This document shows, in pieces, positions 19,760 to 29,025 of a stretch of 64,000 nt of DNA. The DNA is from an uncultured Lentisphaerota bacterium (GTDB lineage Bacteria > Verrucomicrobiota > Kiritimatiellia > CAIQIC01): positions 62,001 through 126,000 of the forward strand of contig CAITZM010000175.1 in NCBI GenBank assembly GCA_903896925.1. Reading direction: 5' to 3'. Under the pieces are notes generated by a model, which worked only from the letters and a program-made list of their open reading frames with translations, had not been told where the DNA came from and did not search any database. The position numbers and the translations under genes are program-made. The first letter of the stretch is position 1, and every line of letters starts with the position of its first letter.

Positions 19760-22700
19760 CATTAACATTCGTGGACAATATGAAAATGCCAAGGCTCCTC
19801 GGGATCCCGGCCCTGCTGTTGCTGCTGGGCGCCCTCACCGTGCAGGCTCAGCACACCCCGCTGCACTCCTTCACGGGCGGCGCGGGTGAGGGTGCTTTCC
19901 CCAAAGGTTCGCTGACCCTGTCCGGCACGACGCTGTTCGGCATGACATCACAGGGTGGTGCTGCCGGCAAGGGTGTGATCTTCACGATGGATACGGACGG
20001 CTCGGGCTACAATACGCTGCACGCGTTCGCCGGAGGCGCGGGTGATGGGGCGGGTCCTTATGCGGGCAGTTTGTTGCTGTCCGGCACGAACCTGTACGGC
20101 CTGACCGCGCAGGGCGGCACCGGTAATGGCGTGCTGTTCACGGTCAATAAGGACGGGTCAGGCTATACCAACCTGCACACGTTCACCAGCGGCGCGGGCG
20201 ATGGCAACAGCCCCTACGGTTCATTGACCATGTCCGGCACGAACCTCTACGGCATGACCTTATATGGCGGTAGCAACAGCTTGGGCGTGGTGTTCAGAAT
20301 CAACAAGGATGGTTCAGGCTATACCAACCTGCACACCTTCACGGGCGGCGTGTGGGATGGCAAGTGGCCCCAAGGCGCCTTGACGCTGTCGGGCACGAAC
20401 CTGTACGGCATGACTTCGCAGGGTGGACCCTTGGATCGAGGGGTGCTCTTCACCATCAATGCGGATGGCTCGGGCTATACGAATTTGCACGCGTTCGTCG
20501 GCGGCCCGTTCGATGGCTCGAAGCCCCACGGCTCCCTGACCCTCTCCGGTACGAATCTGTATGGCATGACGTACTCCGGTTCCAGCAGTGATCTCGGCGT
20601 GGTTTTCAAGATCAATACGGACGGCTCGGGTTACACCCATCTGCACGCGTTCGCCGGCGGCACCAACGATGGCGCGCTGCCCCATGGTTCCCTGGCGCTG
20701 ATGGGTTCCACCCTGAAGGGTATGACGTCGTCGGGCGGCGCCAGCGGCCTGGGCGTGCTTTTCCAGGTCAACACCGACGGTTCAGGCTATAACCTGCTGC
20801 ACACGTTTGCCGGCGGCGCGGGCGATGGCGCGGCGCCCTATGACTCGCTGACGCTGTTGTCGGACTCGACGTTCTACGGTATGACCCAGAACGGCGGCGT
20901 CAGCAACAGCGGCATGGTCTTCGCCTTGTCCGCGGTCGCTGTGACGACCGCTGCCAGCCCGACCAATGCCGGGGGTGTGACCGGCTCAGGCTTTTATGCG
21001 GAGGGCAACACGGTGCAGCTTACGGCGGTGGCGTCCAACGGCTGGCTGTTCACAGGCTGGAATGATGGCGCCACGAATAATCCCTATAGCATCACCGTGC
21101 CCCCGACGAGCATCGCCTACACGGCGAACTTTGCCCGGGCCAGCCTGGTGACCGTGGTGGCCAGTCCGACCAACGCCGGCAGTGTGGCGGGGGGGGGCAA
21201 CTATTTCGTCGGGAGCAACGCCGTGCTGACGGCGACGGCGTCGAACAACTGGCTCTTTCTCAGTTGGACCGGGGGCGTGACGAACAACCCCTGGATCCTT
21301 CCCGTACCCGAGACCAATGCCACCTACACGGCGACGTTTGTCGCCACGGCCACGATCACGGCGGGCGCCAATACGAACGATGGCGGCAGCGTGACGGGCA
21401 GCGGCGTTTTTCTCATCGGCAGCAACGCCGTCTTGGCGGCCACCGCCTCGAACAACTGGCTGTTCATCAGCTGGAGCGACGGGGTGACGAACAACCCGCG
21501 GACGGTGGTGGTGGCCTCGAACATGACGTACACCGCGGTCTTCGCGCCGACCGTGCTGATCACGGTACTGGCCAGCCCCCCGGACAACGGCAGCGTGACG
21601 GGTGGCGGCACCTATGTGGTGGGCAGCAATGCCGTCCTCACGGCGACGCCGTCGAACCTCTGGCGCTTCATCAGCTGGTCCGACAGCGTGACCAATAATC
21701 CGCGCACGGTGGTGGTGCCCTCCGGCGGGGGCACCTACACGGCGAACTTCAGTCCGTTGGGCACGGTGGTCGTGCAGGCCAGTCCGACCAACGGCGGCAG
21801 CGTGACCGGCGGAGGCCTGTATCTCATTGGTTCCAACGCCACAGTGACGGCCACGGCGTCGAACAGCTGGCGGTTCCTGAACTGGAATGGCAGCCTCACG
21901 AACAATCCGTTGAGCTTCACGGTGGCCTCCGGCACGGCCACGTACATAGCCAACTTTGCCGCGCTTCGCTCGCTGACGGTACTGGCGAGTCCGGGCCACG
22001 GCGGCAGCGTGACCGGCGGCGGTCAATATGTCGTGGGCTCCAATGCCACCCTGTCAGCGACGGCGTCGAATGGGTGGGTGTTCACGAGCTGGGTCGATGG
22101 GAATAATGCCAATCCCCGGACCATCATCATGCCGTCCAGCAATGTGACCTACACGGCCACTTTTGTTCCCGTATCACTCAGCGTGGCCCTGGGCCGCGCG
22201 TTGAATGCGACCAATCTGATCTGGCAGACGGGCGGCAACGGCACCTGGTTCCCGACCAACACGGTTTCGCGCGACGGCCAGTCGGCCCAGAGTGGCGCGG
22301 TCGCCGGTGGCCAGCAGTCCTGGATCCAGGTCGTCACCAACGGGCCGGGTTCGATAAGCTTCTGGTGGAAGCTCGCCTCGGAAATCAGCGACGTCCTGCA
22401 ATTCAGCGTGAACGGCCAGGTGCAGGGGCAGTTGACGACCAGCGCCGACTGGCAGCAAGTGGCCGTCTTTCTCGCTTCGACCAATACCTATACGTTGCGC
22501 TGGACCTATGCCAAGCAGGCCTATTCGGGCGTGTCTCCGAACGCCGGGTGGCTGGATCTGGTGACGTGGTCGCCCTGTCCCTACGCGACGAATGCGCCCC
22601 AGGTGTTCTATCAGGATCCGACCGGCCTGTTGGCTAGCTGGGTGCTCGATAGCGCCGGCGGCTTCCGGTTCGCGCGCATCCTCTCCAACACCGGCGGCTG

Positions 22701-23301
22701 GGCGCTGAAGTGTGCCGGCGACGTCGATGGCGACAGCGTCAGCGACCTGCTCTTCCAGAACGCGGCCGGCGATGCCGCGGGCTGGTTCATGAACGCGGAC
22801 GGTTCCACGCGCAGCGCCCGCTACTGGTTCAACCTCAGCGGCTGGGACATCAGGGCCTGCGGCGACTACGAAGGCATCGGCCGCGGCCAGCTGTTCTTCC
22901 AGAACGCCGCGGGCGTCGCGGCGTATTGGCGTATCGATACCAATGGCAACTATCAGGCGGCCATACCCCTGGGCAGCATGGTCGGCTGGAAACTCCGCGG
23001 CGCAGGCGATCTGGATGGCGACCATAAAGCCGAGTTGTTCTGGCAGAACGCCGCCGGCACCGTGGCCATCTGGTTCCACAATCCCGACGGCAGCATCCGT
23101 GGCGCCGTGCCATTCGGCTCCACCGGCGACTGGGCGCTCTGCGGAGTGGCGGATATCGATGGCGACCACATCAGCGATCTCGTCTGGCAGAACTCCGCCG
23201 GTCAAACGGGCGGCTGGTTCATGAACAGCAACGGCACCGCCCGAGCCGCCAGCTACTGGTGGGGCACCGGTGCCTGGAAACTCAAAGCCGCCGGACGGTG
23301 A
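19756..23301 (+). CDS. Secreted GloVer-repeat / InlB-type repeat / FG-GAP-like protein
   Basis: The ATG at 19756 overlaps the upstream stop (ATGA), implying translational coupling. A later in-frame ATG at 19780 would give a more typical signal peptide (MKMPRLLGIPALLLLLGA). Visible order: signal peptide; about seven Gloeo_Verruco tandem repeats of about 50 residues (nt 19850-20930; 'SGTNLYGMTxxGG', 'DGSGYTNLHTF'); six divergent InlB B-type repeats of about 68 residues (nt 20940-22170; 'ASPTNxGSVTGGGxYxVGSNA'); a jelly-roll-like domain ('NGPGSISFWWK'); and four FG-GAP-like blades with 'DVDGDxVSDLLFQ' calcium-type loops, the second degenerate. The last 360 residues or so closely match those of the next gene. 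There is no PEP-CTERM tail. Probably an exported surface or matrix protein; the substrate is unknown. Confidence 0.9.
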   Translation: MTLTFVDNMKMPRLLGIPALLLLLGALTVQAQHTPLHSFTGGAGEGAFPKGSLTLSGTTLFGMTSQGGAAGKGVIFTMDTDGSGYNTLHAFAGGAGDGAGPYAGSLLLSGTNLYGLTAQGGTGNGVLFTVNKDGSGYTNLHTFTSGAGDGNSPYGSLTMSGTNLYGMTLYGGSNSLGVVFRINKDGSGYTNLHTFTGGVWDGKWPQGALTLSGTNLYGMTSQGGPLDRGVLFTINADGSGYTNLHAFVGGPFDGSKPHGSLTLSGTNLYGMTYSGSSSDLGVVFKINTDGSGYTHLHAFAGGTNDGALPHGSLALMGSTLKGMTSSGGASGLGVLFQVNTDGSGYNLLHTFAGGAGDGAAPYDSLTLLSDSTFYGMTQNGGVSNSGMVFALSAVAVTTAASPTNAGGVTGSGFYAEGNTVQLTAVASNGWLFTGWNDGATNNPYSITVPPTSIAYTANFARASLVTVVASPTNAGSVAGGGNYFVGSNAVLTATASNNWLFLSWTGGVTNNPWILPVPETNATYTATFVATATITAGANTNDGGSVTGSGVFLIGSNAVLAATASNNWLFISWSDGVTNNPRTVVVASNMTYTAVFAPTVLITVLASPPDNGSVTGGGTYVVGSNAVLTATPSNLWRFISWSDSVTNNPRTVVVPSGGGTYTANFSPLGTVVVQASPTNGGSVTGGGLYLIGSNATVTATASNSWRFLNWNGSLTNNPLSFTVASGTATYIANFAALRSLTVLASPGHGGSVTGGGQYVVGSNATLSATASNGWVFTSWVDGNNANPRTIIMPSSNVTYTATFVPVSLSVALGRALNATNLIWQTGGNGTWFPTNTVSRDGQSAQSGAVAGGQQSWIQVVTNGPGSISFWWKLASEISDVLQFSVNGQVQGQLTTSADWQQVAVFLASTNTYTLRWTYAKQAYSGVSPNAGWLDLVTWSPCPYATNAPQVFYQDPTGLLASWVLDSAGGFRFARILSNTGGWALKCAGDVDGDSVSDLLFQNAAGDAAGWFMNADGSTRSARYWFNLSGWDIRACGDYEGIGRGQLFFQNAAGVAAYWRIDTNGNYQAAIPLGSMVGWKLRGAGDLDGDHKAELFWQNAAGTVAIWFHNPDGSIRGAVPFGSTGDWALCGVADIDGDHISDLVWQNSAGQTGGWFMNSNGTARAASYWWGTGAWKLKAAGR

Positions 23302-23368
23302 TGTGCGCACTCGACAGCGGCTGCCCGTGGCCTGTAGCTCGGGGCCGGAGTTGCCGGCCTGATTGGCG

Positions 23369-23397
23369 TTGAATCAAAGAGGTTCGAAGCCTATACT
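23369..23397 (+). promoter_or_regulatory. Predicted leaderless promoter of the cyclophilin gene
   Basis: TTGAAT (23369-23374), a 17-nt spacer, then TATACT (23392-23397). Only six bases separate the -10 box from the ATG at 23404, so transcription should begin at or beside the start codon. No Shine-Dalgarno sequence lies between them. Confidence 0.5.
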
Positions 23398-23403
23398 GCG
23401 GGC

Positions 23404-26163
23404 ATGAAATCTTCTCGCTGCGCCCTGTCGATTTTCGGTGCCGGCATCGCGCTTATGGCGGCCGGTTCGTCTGCGGTCCGCGCGGAGGTGCCGAGCCTCT
23501 CGGTCTCCAACGTCACCATCGTCGCCGGCAAGGTGTTTACCCTGCCGCTGGACGGCTACGATGCCGCGGGCCGGGCCTTGACCTTCTCCGTGGTGTCCAA
23601 CAGCATGACCAACCTGGCCACCAAGCTGGTCACCACCAACCACCTGCTGCGCCTCAATGTCAGCGTTACGGGCATCACCATCCAGACCAACTTCACCGGC
23701 AGCAGCTACACGACCAACATCAGCATGGGGCAGGGCACCAATGCGCTGTTTGTCTTCGATGCGGGCAGTCCGGCCTGCGATGGTGTCTATTATTGGAACT
23801 CCAATGTCGTCAACAATGTCGGGGCGCTGGGCGCGTATACCAATGCCAGCGCCATGATGCTTTTTGTCCACCCTTCTTTCGGGGCCTGGGACTTCAATGA
23901 CTTGACGGCTGACTATTATAACGCCAGCAAGCCGGATGGGATCTGGACGGTGGGCTCCGGCGTCGCGCCGCCGCCGCACTCCGCTTTTGACGGGGACACG
24001 CCCGGGGCGCTCATCATCACGACCAACGGGGTGACGACCTATGTGACCAACTCCACCGCGGTCACGGGCGACCTCGTGCTGGAGTTGTTCGAGCACCTCA
24101 CTCCGAAGACCACCGCGCGCATCATCAGTCTGGTCAACAGCAACTTTTACAACGGGCTGATCTTCCATCGCGTGATGCAAAACTTCATGGCGCAGGGCGG
24201 CGACCCGCTCGGCAACGGCACCGGCGGTTCCGGCGTAAAGTTCGATGACGAATTCGTTGCCGGGCTGACGTTCGAGGGCTTCGGCCAGCTCGCGCTGGCG
24301 AACAGCGGGTTCCAAACCTCGGGCACCTTGGGTCGCGACAACAACGATTCGCAGTTTTTCATCACCGCGCCCAACCTGTCGGTGGCCGGCGTCGCGCCGC
24401 CCCAGCACCTGAACTATCGGCATACGATTTTCGGTCAATTGACCCACGGCTTCGACCTGTTCAGCCGGGTCATGGGCACGGCAGTGGATGCCAATGCTCG
24501 TCCGCTGAACAACGTGGTGATCAACTCGGCCGCCATCATCACCAACCGGCAGTCAGCCGTGCTCTACCTCACCGCGCCCACCAACACCTCCGGGTCCGCC
24601 AACCTCACCGTGCAGGCGCAAAGCAGCAGCGGGTCCACGCAGGTGACGTTCCGTGTGACCTTGTCTCCCAACGTGGTGCACGATCCGCCGTTCTTCGCGC
24701 CGATGCCCGCCAGTCTGGTCACCACGCAGAACATGACCGTCACCTTCCCGGCCGGGTGGTATGGGGGGAGCAGCAACAACCTCGGCCTGTGGGATGCCGA
24801 CACCGGTGCGTCGGTAAATGACATCCAGGTCTCCTTGTACAACGGGTACTGGTACCTGACGCCCAGGGCCAACTTTATCGGCCACGAGAACCTGCTGTTC
24901 AGCATCTACGATGGGTACGACCACAATGGCGATGGCGTGCTCGGCAGCCAGCTCGGGGCCGACCTCAGGGCCGCGCAGGAATATGACACGCAACGCGTCA
25001 GCCTCACGGTGATCCAGCCGAACATTGGCGCGGCGGTCAATATGCCGGGCCTCTTCTGGAGTACGGGCGACAGCACCAACGGCAGCGCCACCTGGTACCG
25101 GGAGACGGGCACCACCCACGACGGTTCCGCGGCGCTGCAAAGCGGAGCTCTTGGCACCGTGACCAGCAGCAATAGCCTGTATTCCTGGACCCAGATCACG
25201 ACCAACGGCCCCGGTTCCCTGATTTTCTGGTGGAAGGCCTCGACGGGCACCAATGCCTCGCTCGGCCTGTTCATCAATGGTGTGCTGGTCAGCTCGCTCA
25301 CCGGCAACGCCGGCTGGCAGCAGTATGCCACCTACCTGAGCAATACGGGTGCGGTCACCATCACGTGGGCGTACATCAAGAGCCGTGGCGTCAGCGGCGG
25401 GTCGGATTGCGGCTGGATCGATGAGGTCGCCTGGTCGCCGTGCCCGTATGCCCGGAATGTGCCCCAGATCTTTTACCAGAATTCGAGCGGCCTGCTGGCG
25501 AGCTGGGTGGTCGGGACCAACGCCAGCTTCCGGTTCGCGCGCATCCTCTCCAACACCGGCACCTGGGCGTTGAAAGCCGCCGGCGATGTGGATGGCGACG
25601 GCGTCAGCGACCTGCTGTTTGAAACGCCGGGCGGTGACGCCGCGGGTTGGTTTATGAATGCGGATGGCACCACGCGCAGTGCGCGCTACTGGTTCAACCT
25701 GGGCAACTGGGAGATCAAGGCCTGCGGCGATTACGATGGCGCCGGCCGCAGCCAGATGTTCTTCCAGAACACCGCCGGCGTGGCGGCGTACTGGCGCCTG
25801 GAGACCAACGGCAATTTCGTGGCTGCCGTGCCCTTGGGCTCCATGGGAGGATGGAAGCTGCGCGGCGCGGGCGACCTCGATGGGGACGGCAAGGCCGAGC
25901 TGTTCTGGCAGAACGCCGCCGGCACGGTCGTGATCTGGTACCACAACGTCGACGGCAGCATCCGCGGCGGGACGCCGTTCAACACCGGCGACTGGGCCCT
26001 GTGTGGGGTGGACGACATCGACGGCGACCACGTCAGCGACCTGGTCTGGCAGAATTCCGCCGGCCTCACGGGCGGCTGGTTCATGAACAGCAACGGCACT
26101 GCGCGTGCCGCCAGCTACTGGTGGGGAACAGGCGACTGGAAACTCAAGGCCACCGGTCACTAA
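23404..26163 (+). CDS. Secreted cyclophilin-type peptidyl-prolyl isomerase with FG-GAP-like C-terminus
   Basis: 919 residues. A signal peptide (MKSSRCALSIFGAGIALMAA...) is followed by a region of about 190 residues of uncertain fold. The cyclophilin domain spans about residues 220-380. It has the catalytic-site strings 'FHRVMQNFMAQGGD' and 'DNNDSQFFIT', so the active-site Arg, Phe and Gln positions are present; the position of human CypA Trp121 is not Trp. An Ig-like linker and a jelly-roll-like domain ('NGPGSLIFWWK') follow. Four FG-GAP-like blades (from about residue 680) nearly duplicate the end of the preceding gene product. Cyclophilins isomerise Xaa-Pro bonds; secretion suggests a role in folding surface proteins. 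The gene has its own predicted promoter and follows the surface-protein pair after a gap of 102 bp. Confidence 0.88.
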   Translation: MKSSRCALSIFGAGIALMAAGSSAVRAEVPSLSVSNVTIVAGKVFTLPLDGYDAAGRALTFSVVSNSMTNLATKLVTTNHLLRLNVSVTGITIQTNFTGSSYTTNISMGQGTNALFVFDAGSPACDGVYYWNSNVVNNVGALGAYTNASAMMLFVHPSFGAWDFNDLTADYYNASKPDGIWTVGSGVAPPPHSAFDGDTPGALIITTNGVTTYVTNSTAVTGDLVLELFEHLTPKTTARIISLVNSNFYNGLIFHRVMQNFMAQGGDPLGNGTGGSGVKFDDEFVAGLTFEGFGQLALANSGFQTSGTLGRDNNDSQFFITAPNLSVAGVAPPQHLNYRHTIFGQLTHGFDLFSRVMGTAVDANARPLNNVVINSAAIITNRQSAVLYLTAPTNTSGSANLTVQAQSSSGSTQVTFRVTLSPNVVHDPPFFAPMPASLVTTQNMTVTFPAGWYGGSSNNLGLWDADTGASVNDIQVSLYNGYWYLTPRANFIGHENLLFSIYDGYDHNGDGVLGSQLGADLRAAQEYDTQRVSLTVIQPNIGAAVNMPGLFWSTGDSTNGSATWYRETGTTHDGSAALQSGALGTVTSSNSLYSWTQITTNGPGSLIFWWKASTGTNASLGLFINGVLVSSLTGNAGWQQYATYLSNTGAVTITWAYIKSRGVSGGSDCGWIDEVAWSPCPYARNVPQIFYQNSSGLLASWVVGTNASFRFARILSNTGTWALKAAGDVDGDGVSDLLFETPGGDAAGWFMNADGTTRSARYWFNLGNWEIKACGDYDGAGRSQMFFQNTAGVAAYWRLETNGNFVAAVPLGSMGGWKLRGAGDLDGDGKAELFWQNAAGTVVIWYHNVDGSIRGGTPFNTGDWALCGVDDIDGDHVSDLVWQNSAGLTGGWFMNSNGTARAASYWWGTGDWKLKATGH

Positions 26164-26236
26164 GTGCCCGGGGAGCGCTGCCTGGGCCGGAGCCCCGGCA
26201 AGGCGCGCCGTTGCTGCGCCGGGACACGGAAACTGC

Positions 26237-26286
26237 TTGACCCGGCGCGGCGGCGGCGGTAGAGACTTGTGACGCAATTGAAGGAG
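26237..26286 (+). promoter_or_regulatory. Promoter and Shine-Dalgarno site of the TPR gene
   Basis: TTGACC (26237-26242), 17-nt spacer, TAGAGA (26260-26265), then a short leader with a strong AAGGAG at 26281-26286, eight bases before the ATG at 26295. This is a conventional leadered arrangement, unlike several neighbours. Confidence 0.55.
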
Positions 26287-26294
26287 TTTAAAAC

Positions 26295-27671
26295 ATGGCC
26301 GAAGTACAACTAGACGATGTGTCGCGGCGCTTGCGCGACACGTTTGAAAAAGGATTTGCCGCCTTTGAGCGCAGCAACCTGGATTATGCCATCAGCATGT
26401 TCGAGGCGGTGGTGGAGCAGGAGCCGCGGCTGCTGAAGGCGCGCAAATACCTGCGTGCCGCCGAAGTACGCAAGTTTCTGGACGCCGGCAGCGGCAAGTC
26501 CAAGCACGTGAGCGCGCTCCTGGGCAACCTGCCGGGCTTGATGAAGGCGAAGATGCTGCTCAAGAAAAAGCCGGAGCAGGCGCTCGCGGTGATGGAGAAG
26601 CTGCTCAAGGCCGATCCGCTGCAGGAGCAGTTCATCGATCTGTTCGCGCAGGCGGCGGTGGGCGCGGGCCTGCCCGAGGCGGCCATCCAGACGCTGGAGG
26701 TCGCGCGGGAATACGACCCCGAAAATATCCTGCTCTTGCGCCGGCTGGCGCAGCTCTATCGCGACATGGGCAAGACGCATGAGGCGCGCCTGTGCTACGA
26801 GGTGGTCGCGCGGATCAAGCCCAACGATCCGGTCTCCATCAAGAACTACAAGGATTCCATCGCGCTGGATACGATGAAGAAGGGCGGGTGGGAGTCGGCC
26901 ACGAGTCATCGCGAGTTGATCAAGGACAAGAATGAAGCGGCGAGCCTCGAGACCGACAACAAGGCGGTCAAGTCGGAGGCTGACCTCGATTCCCTGATCA
27001 CCGAATTCCGGCAGCGCATCGAGCGCGAACCGGAGAACATCAACTACCGCCGCGTGCTGGCCGAGCATTGTGCGCGCGCCAAGCGCTACGACGAGGCGTT
27101 GGCCGTGCTGCGCGAGGCGCAGCGGGTCACCGGCCGCGCCGACCCGCAGGTGGACCGCGCCATCAGCAGCATCACCATCCAGCAGTTCGAGATGGCGATC
27201 GAGAAGGCCCAGGCGGCGGGCGATACGGCGGCGGCCACGGCCAGCGAGACGGCCAGGGCCGATTTCATCTTCGCGAACACCAAAGATCTCGTCACGCGCT
27301 ACCCGAACGACCTGCAATTCCGCTACGACCTCGCCGTGCTCTTCTATGAGCGCGGGATGATCATGGAGGCCATCGAGGAACTGCAATTGGCCCAGCGCAA
27401 TCCGCAGCGGCGCACACGGGCGCTCTACTACCTCGCTCTCTGCTTCAAGAGCAAGCAGCAGTACGACATCGCGCTGGAGCAGCTAGAGAAGGCCGCCGAG
27501 GAGCTCAGCCTGATGGACGATACGAAGAAGGACATCGTCTACGAGATGGGCCTGCTGCTCGATGCGATGGGGAAGACCGACAAGGCCGTCGAGCGCTTCA
27601 AAGAGATTTATGGGGTGGACATCCGCTACAAGGATGTGGCGCAGCGTATCGAGCAGGCTTACAAGCGCTGA
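26295..27671 (+). CDS. Cytoplasmic tetratricopeptide-repeat protein
   Basis: 458 residues with no signal peptide or membrane segment, and a strong AAGGAG site that fixes the start. Helical TPR-like units run through the protein, for example 'DYAISMFEAVVEQEPRLLKA', 'PEAAIQTLEVAREYDPENI', 'MGKTHEARLCYEVVARIKP', 'KRYDEALAVLREAQRVTG' and 'YDIALEQLEKAAEELS'. A Lys-rich stretch near residues 60-100 may be a basic surface. TPR proteins act as protein-interaction scaffolds; the partner is unknown. The downstream lipoprotein gene overlaps its 3' end, which suggests co-transcription. Confidence 0.85.
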   Translation: MAEVQLDDVSRRLRDTFEKGFAAFERSNLDYAISMFEAVVEQEPRLLKARKYLRAAEVRKFLDAGSGKSKHVSALLGNLPGLMKAKMLLKKKPEQALAVMEKLLKADPLQEQFIDLFAQAAVGAGLPEAAIQTLEVAREYDPENILLLRRLAQLYRDMGKTHEARLCYEVVARIKPNDPVSIKNYKDSIALDTMKKGGWESATSHRELIKDKNEAASLETDNKAVKSEADLDSLITEFRQRIEREPENINYRRVLAEHCARAKRYDEALAVLREAQRVTGRADPQVDRAISSITIQQFEMAIEKAQAAGDTAAATASETARADFIFANTKDLVTRYPNDLQFRYDLAVLFYERGMIMEAIEELQLAQRNPQRRTRALYYLALCFKSKQQYDIALEQLEKAAEELSLMDDTKKDIVYEMGLLLDAMGKTDKAVERFKEIYGVDIRYKDVAQRIEQAYKR

Positions 27672-28656
27672 GCGGCCACGCTACCGCGCCGTTGTCACGC
27701 TGCTGGCCGGCCTGCTGGCGACCGGCTGCGGCTACCACACTTCCGGACCGGCCGCGCCGGGCTGCCCGGCGACCCCGCGTGCGGGTCCGGGCGAATTCTC
27801 CGTGATGACGTGCAACCTGCGGGGTTGCGGCGTTGCCGACCGCGAGGAGGCCCCCCTCCAGGCTGAATCCAAGCCGGAGTCCGAGCGGGCCGCCGTGGCC
27901 GCCGTGCTCGCGGTGGCGCGGCCCGACGTGCTCGCCGTGCAGGAGATGGGCGGTCCCGACTTTTTCGCCAATTTCCGCGCGGAACTGAAAACCCAGGGTC
28001 TTGACTATCCCCATGCTGAGTATCTGGAGTGCGGGCGGCGCCAACCGAACCTGGCGCTGCTGAGCCGTTTTCCGATCGTTGCGCGCGATCCGCACACCAA
28101 CGATGTCTACCGCATCGGCGCCGCGCAGGTGCCGGTGGCCCGCGGTTTCCTCGATGTGTCGATCGCCGTCAGCCCCAGTTATTCCTTCCGCATCCTGGTG
28201 GCGCAGCTCAAGTCGAAGGTCTTCCACCCGCTTGGCCAGTCCGAGATGCGCCGCAATGAGGCTCGGCTCCTCCATCATCATGTCCGCGATGCGCTCAAGG
28301 CGAACCCGGCGCTCAACCTGCTTGTCGTCGGCGACCTGAGCGATGGCCCGGCCTCTGCCGTACTGCGCGAACTCCGCGGCGAGCGCCCGCCCTGTCTCGA
28401 GGATGTGCGCCCCGCGGATGCGCTCGGCGACACGTGGACGCATTTCTCAGCACAGGGGGACGTCTATGAGCGGCTGGACTACATCCTCGTCAGTCGCGGC
28501 ATGCTGCCTGAACTGGTGCGCGAAAAAACCTGTGCGGTCCGGCATCCGCTGATGTTGAGGGGATCCGACCACCGGCCGCTCATGGCGGTGTTCCAGGCGC
28601 ACGACCAAGAGGGCCCGGCGACCGGGGCGGCGGCAGGCGCAGCGGGGGTGCGTTAA
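27634..28656 (+). CDS. Lipoprotein, endonuclease/exonuclease/phosphatase family
   Basis: The start was moved to ATG 27634, 38 bp inside the TPR gene. This gives an Arg-rich n-region, a hydrophobic core 'AVVTLLAGLLATGCGYH' and a lipobox-like cysteine. The ORF-track start would bury this signal. The mature part has EEP-fold motifs: 'VMTCNLRG', the metal-site Glu in 'LAVQEMGG', 'LLSRFPIV', a 'VVGDLSDGP' loop in place of the usual GDFN, 'LDYILVSRGM', and the terminal 'GSDHRPL' with catalytic Asp-His. About 340 residues. The family includes nucleases, sphingomyelinases and phosphoinositide phosphatases; the substrate cannot be told. It meets the next minus-strand gene tail to tail, with stop codons overlapping in GTTAAC. 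Confidence 0.8.
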   Translation: MWRSVSSRLTSAERPRYRAVVTLLAGLLATGCGYHTSGPAAPGCPATPRAGPGEFSVMTCNLRGCGVADREEAPLQAESKPESERAAVAAVLAVARPDVLAVQEMGGPDFFANFRAELKTQGLDYPHAEYLECGRRQPNLALLSRFPIVARDPHTNDVYRIGAAQVPVARGFLDVSIAVSPSYSFRILVAQLKSKVFHPLGQSEMRRNEARLLHHHVRDALKANPALNLLVVGDLSDGPASAVLRELRGERPPCLEDVRPADALGDTWTHFSAQGDVYERLDYILVSRGMLPELVREKTCAVRHPLMLRGSDHRPLMAVFQAHDQEGPATGAAAGAAGVR

Positions 28657-29015
28657 CGTTTGGTGGCCGCTTGTACCGGCACGGCCATCAGCTGGTAGGT
28701 GTGCGTCCGGTTCGGTTCTTCCGTCACATGCAACTCGATGGGCTCCCCGGTGCCGCGCAGGTTGATGGCGTTCGGCAGCGGCTTCCATTGCGACGACGTG
28801 AAGCGGTCGCCCACCATGACGGTATAGACCAGATCCCTCCGGGAGTCCCAGCGCAGGGTGGTCTGGCCGTTGGCGCTGGCGGAGATCAGGCGCGTTTCGA
28901 TCTTATGCTTTTCGGCATCCGTCGGGACGCGTACACAGCCGGAAAAAAGAACAAGCGCGGCCAAAGCCGTGCCCGTCTGAGCCTTCCAACCGGATGATTG
29001 CTCCTGTGGCTTCAT
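28653..29015 (-). CDS. Small lipoprotein of unknown function
   Basis: About 120 residues when started at the ATG at 29015; the longer ORF-track start adds an Arg/Pro-rich shadow. It begins 'MKPQEQSSGWKAQTGTALAA' and has a clear lipobox 'LVLFSGC'. The mature domain has a beta-strand pattern ('QTTLRWDSRRDLVYTVMVGD', 'YQLMAVPVQ') reminiscent of fibronectin type III-like or immunoglobulin-like folds, but I recognise no family. It lies 10 bp after the next minus-strand gene, so the two probably form an operon. Confidence 0.7.
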   Translation of the reverse strand: MKPQEQSSGWKAQTGTALAALVLFSGCVRVPTDAEKHKIETRLISASANGQTTLRWDSRRDLVYTVMVGDRFTSSQWKPLPNAINLRGTGEPIELHVTEEPNRTHTYQLMAVPVQAATKR

Positions 29016-29025
29016 GCGGCCCCGT

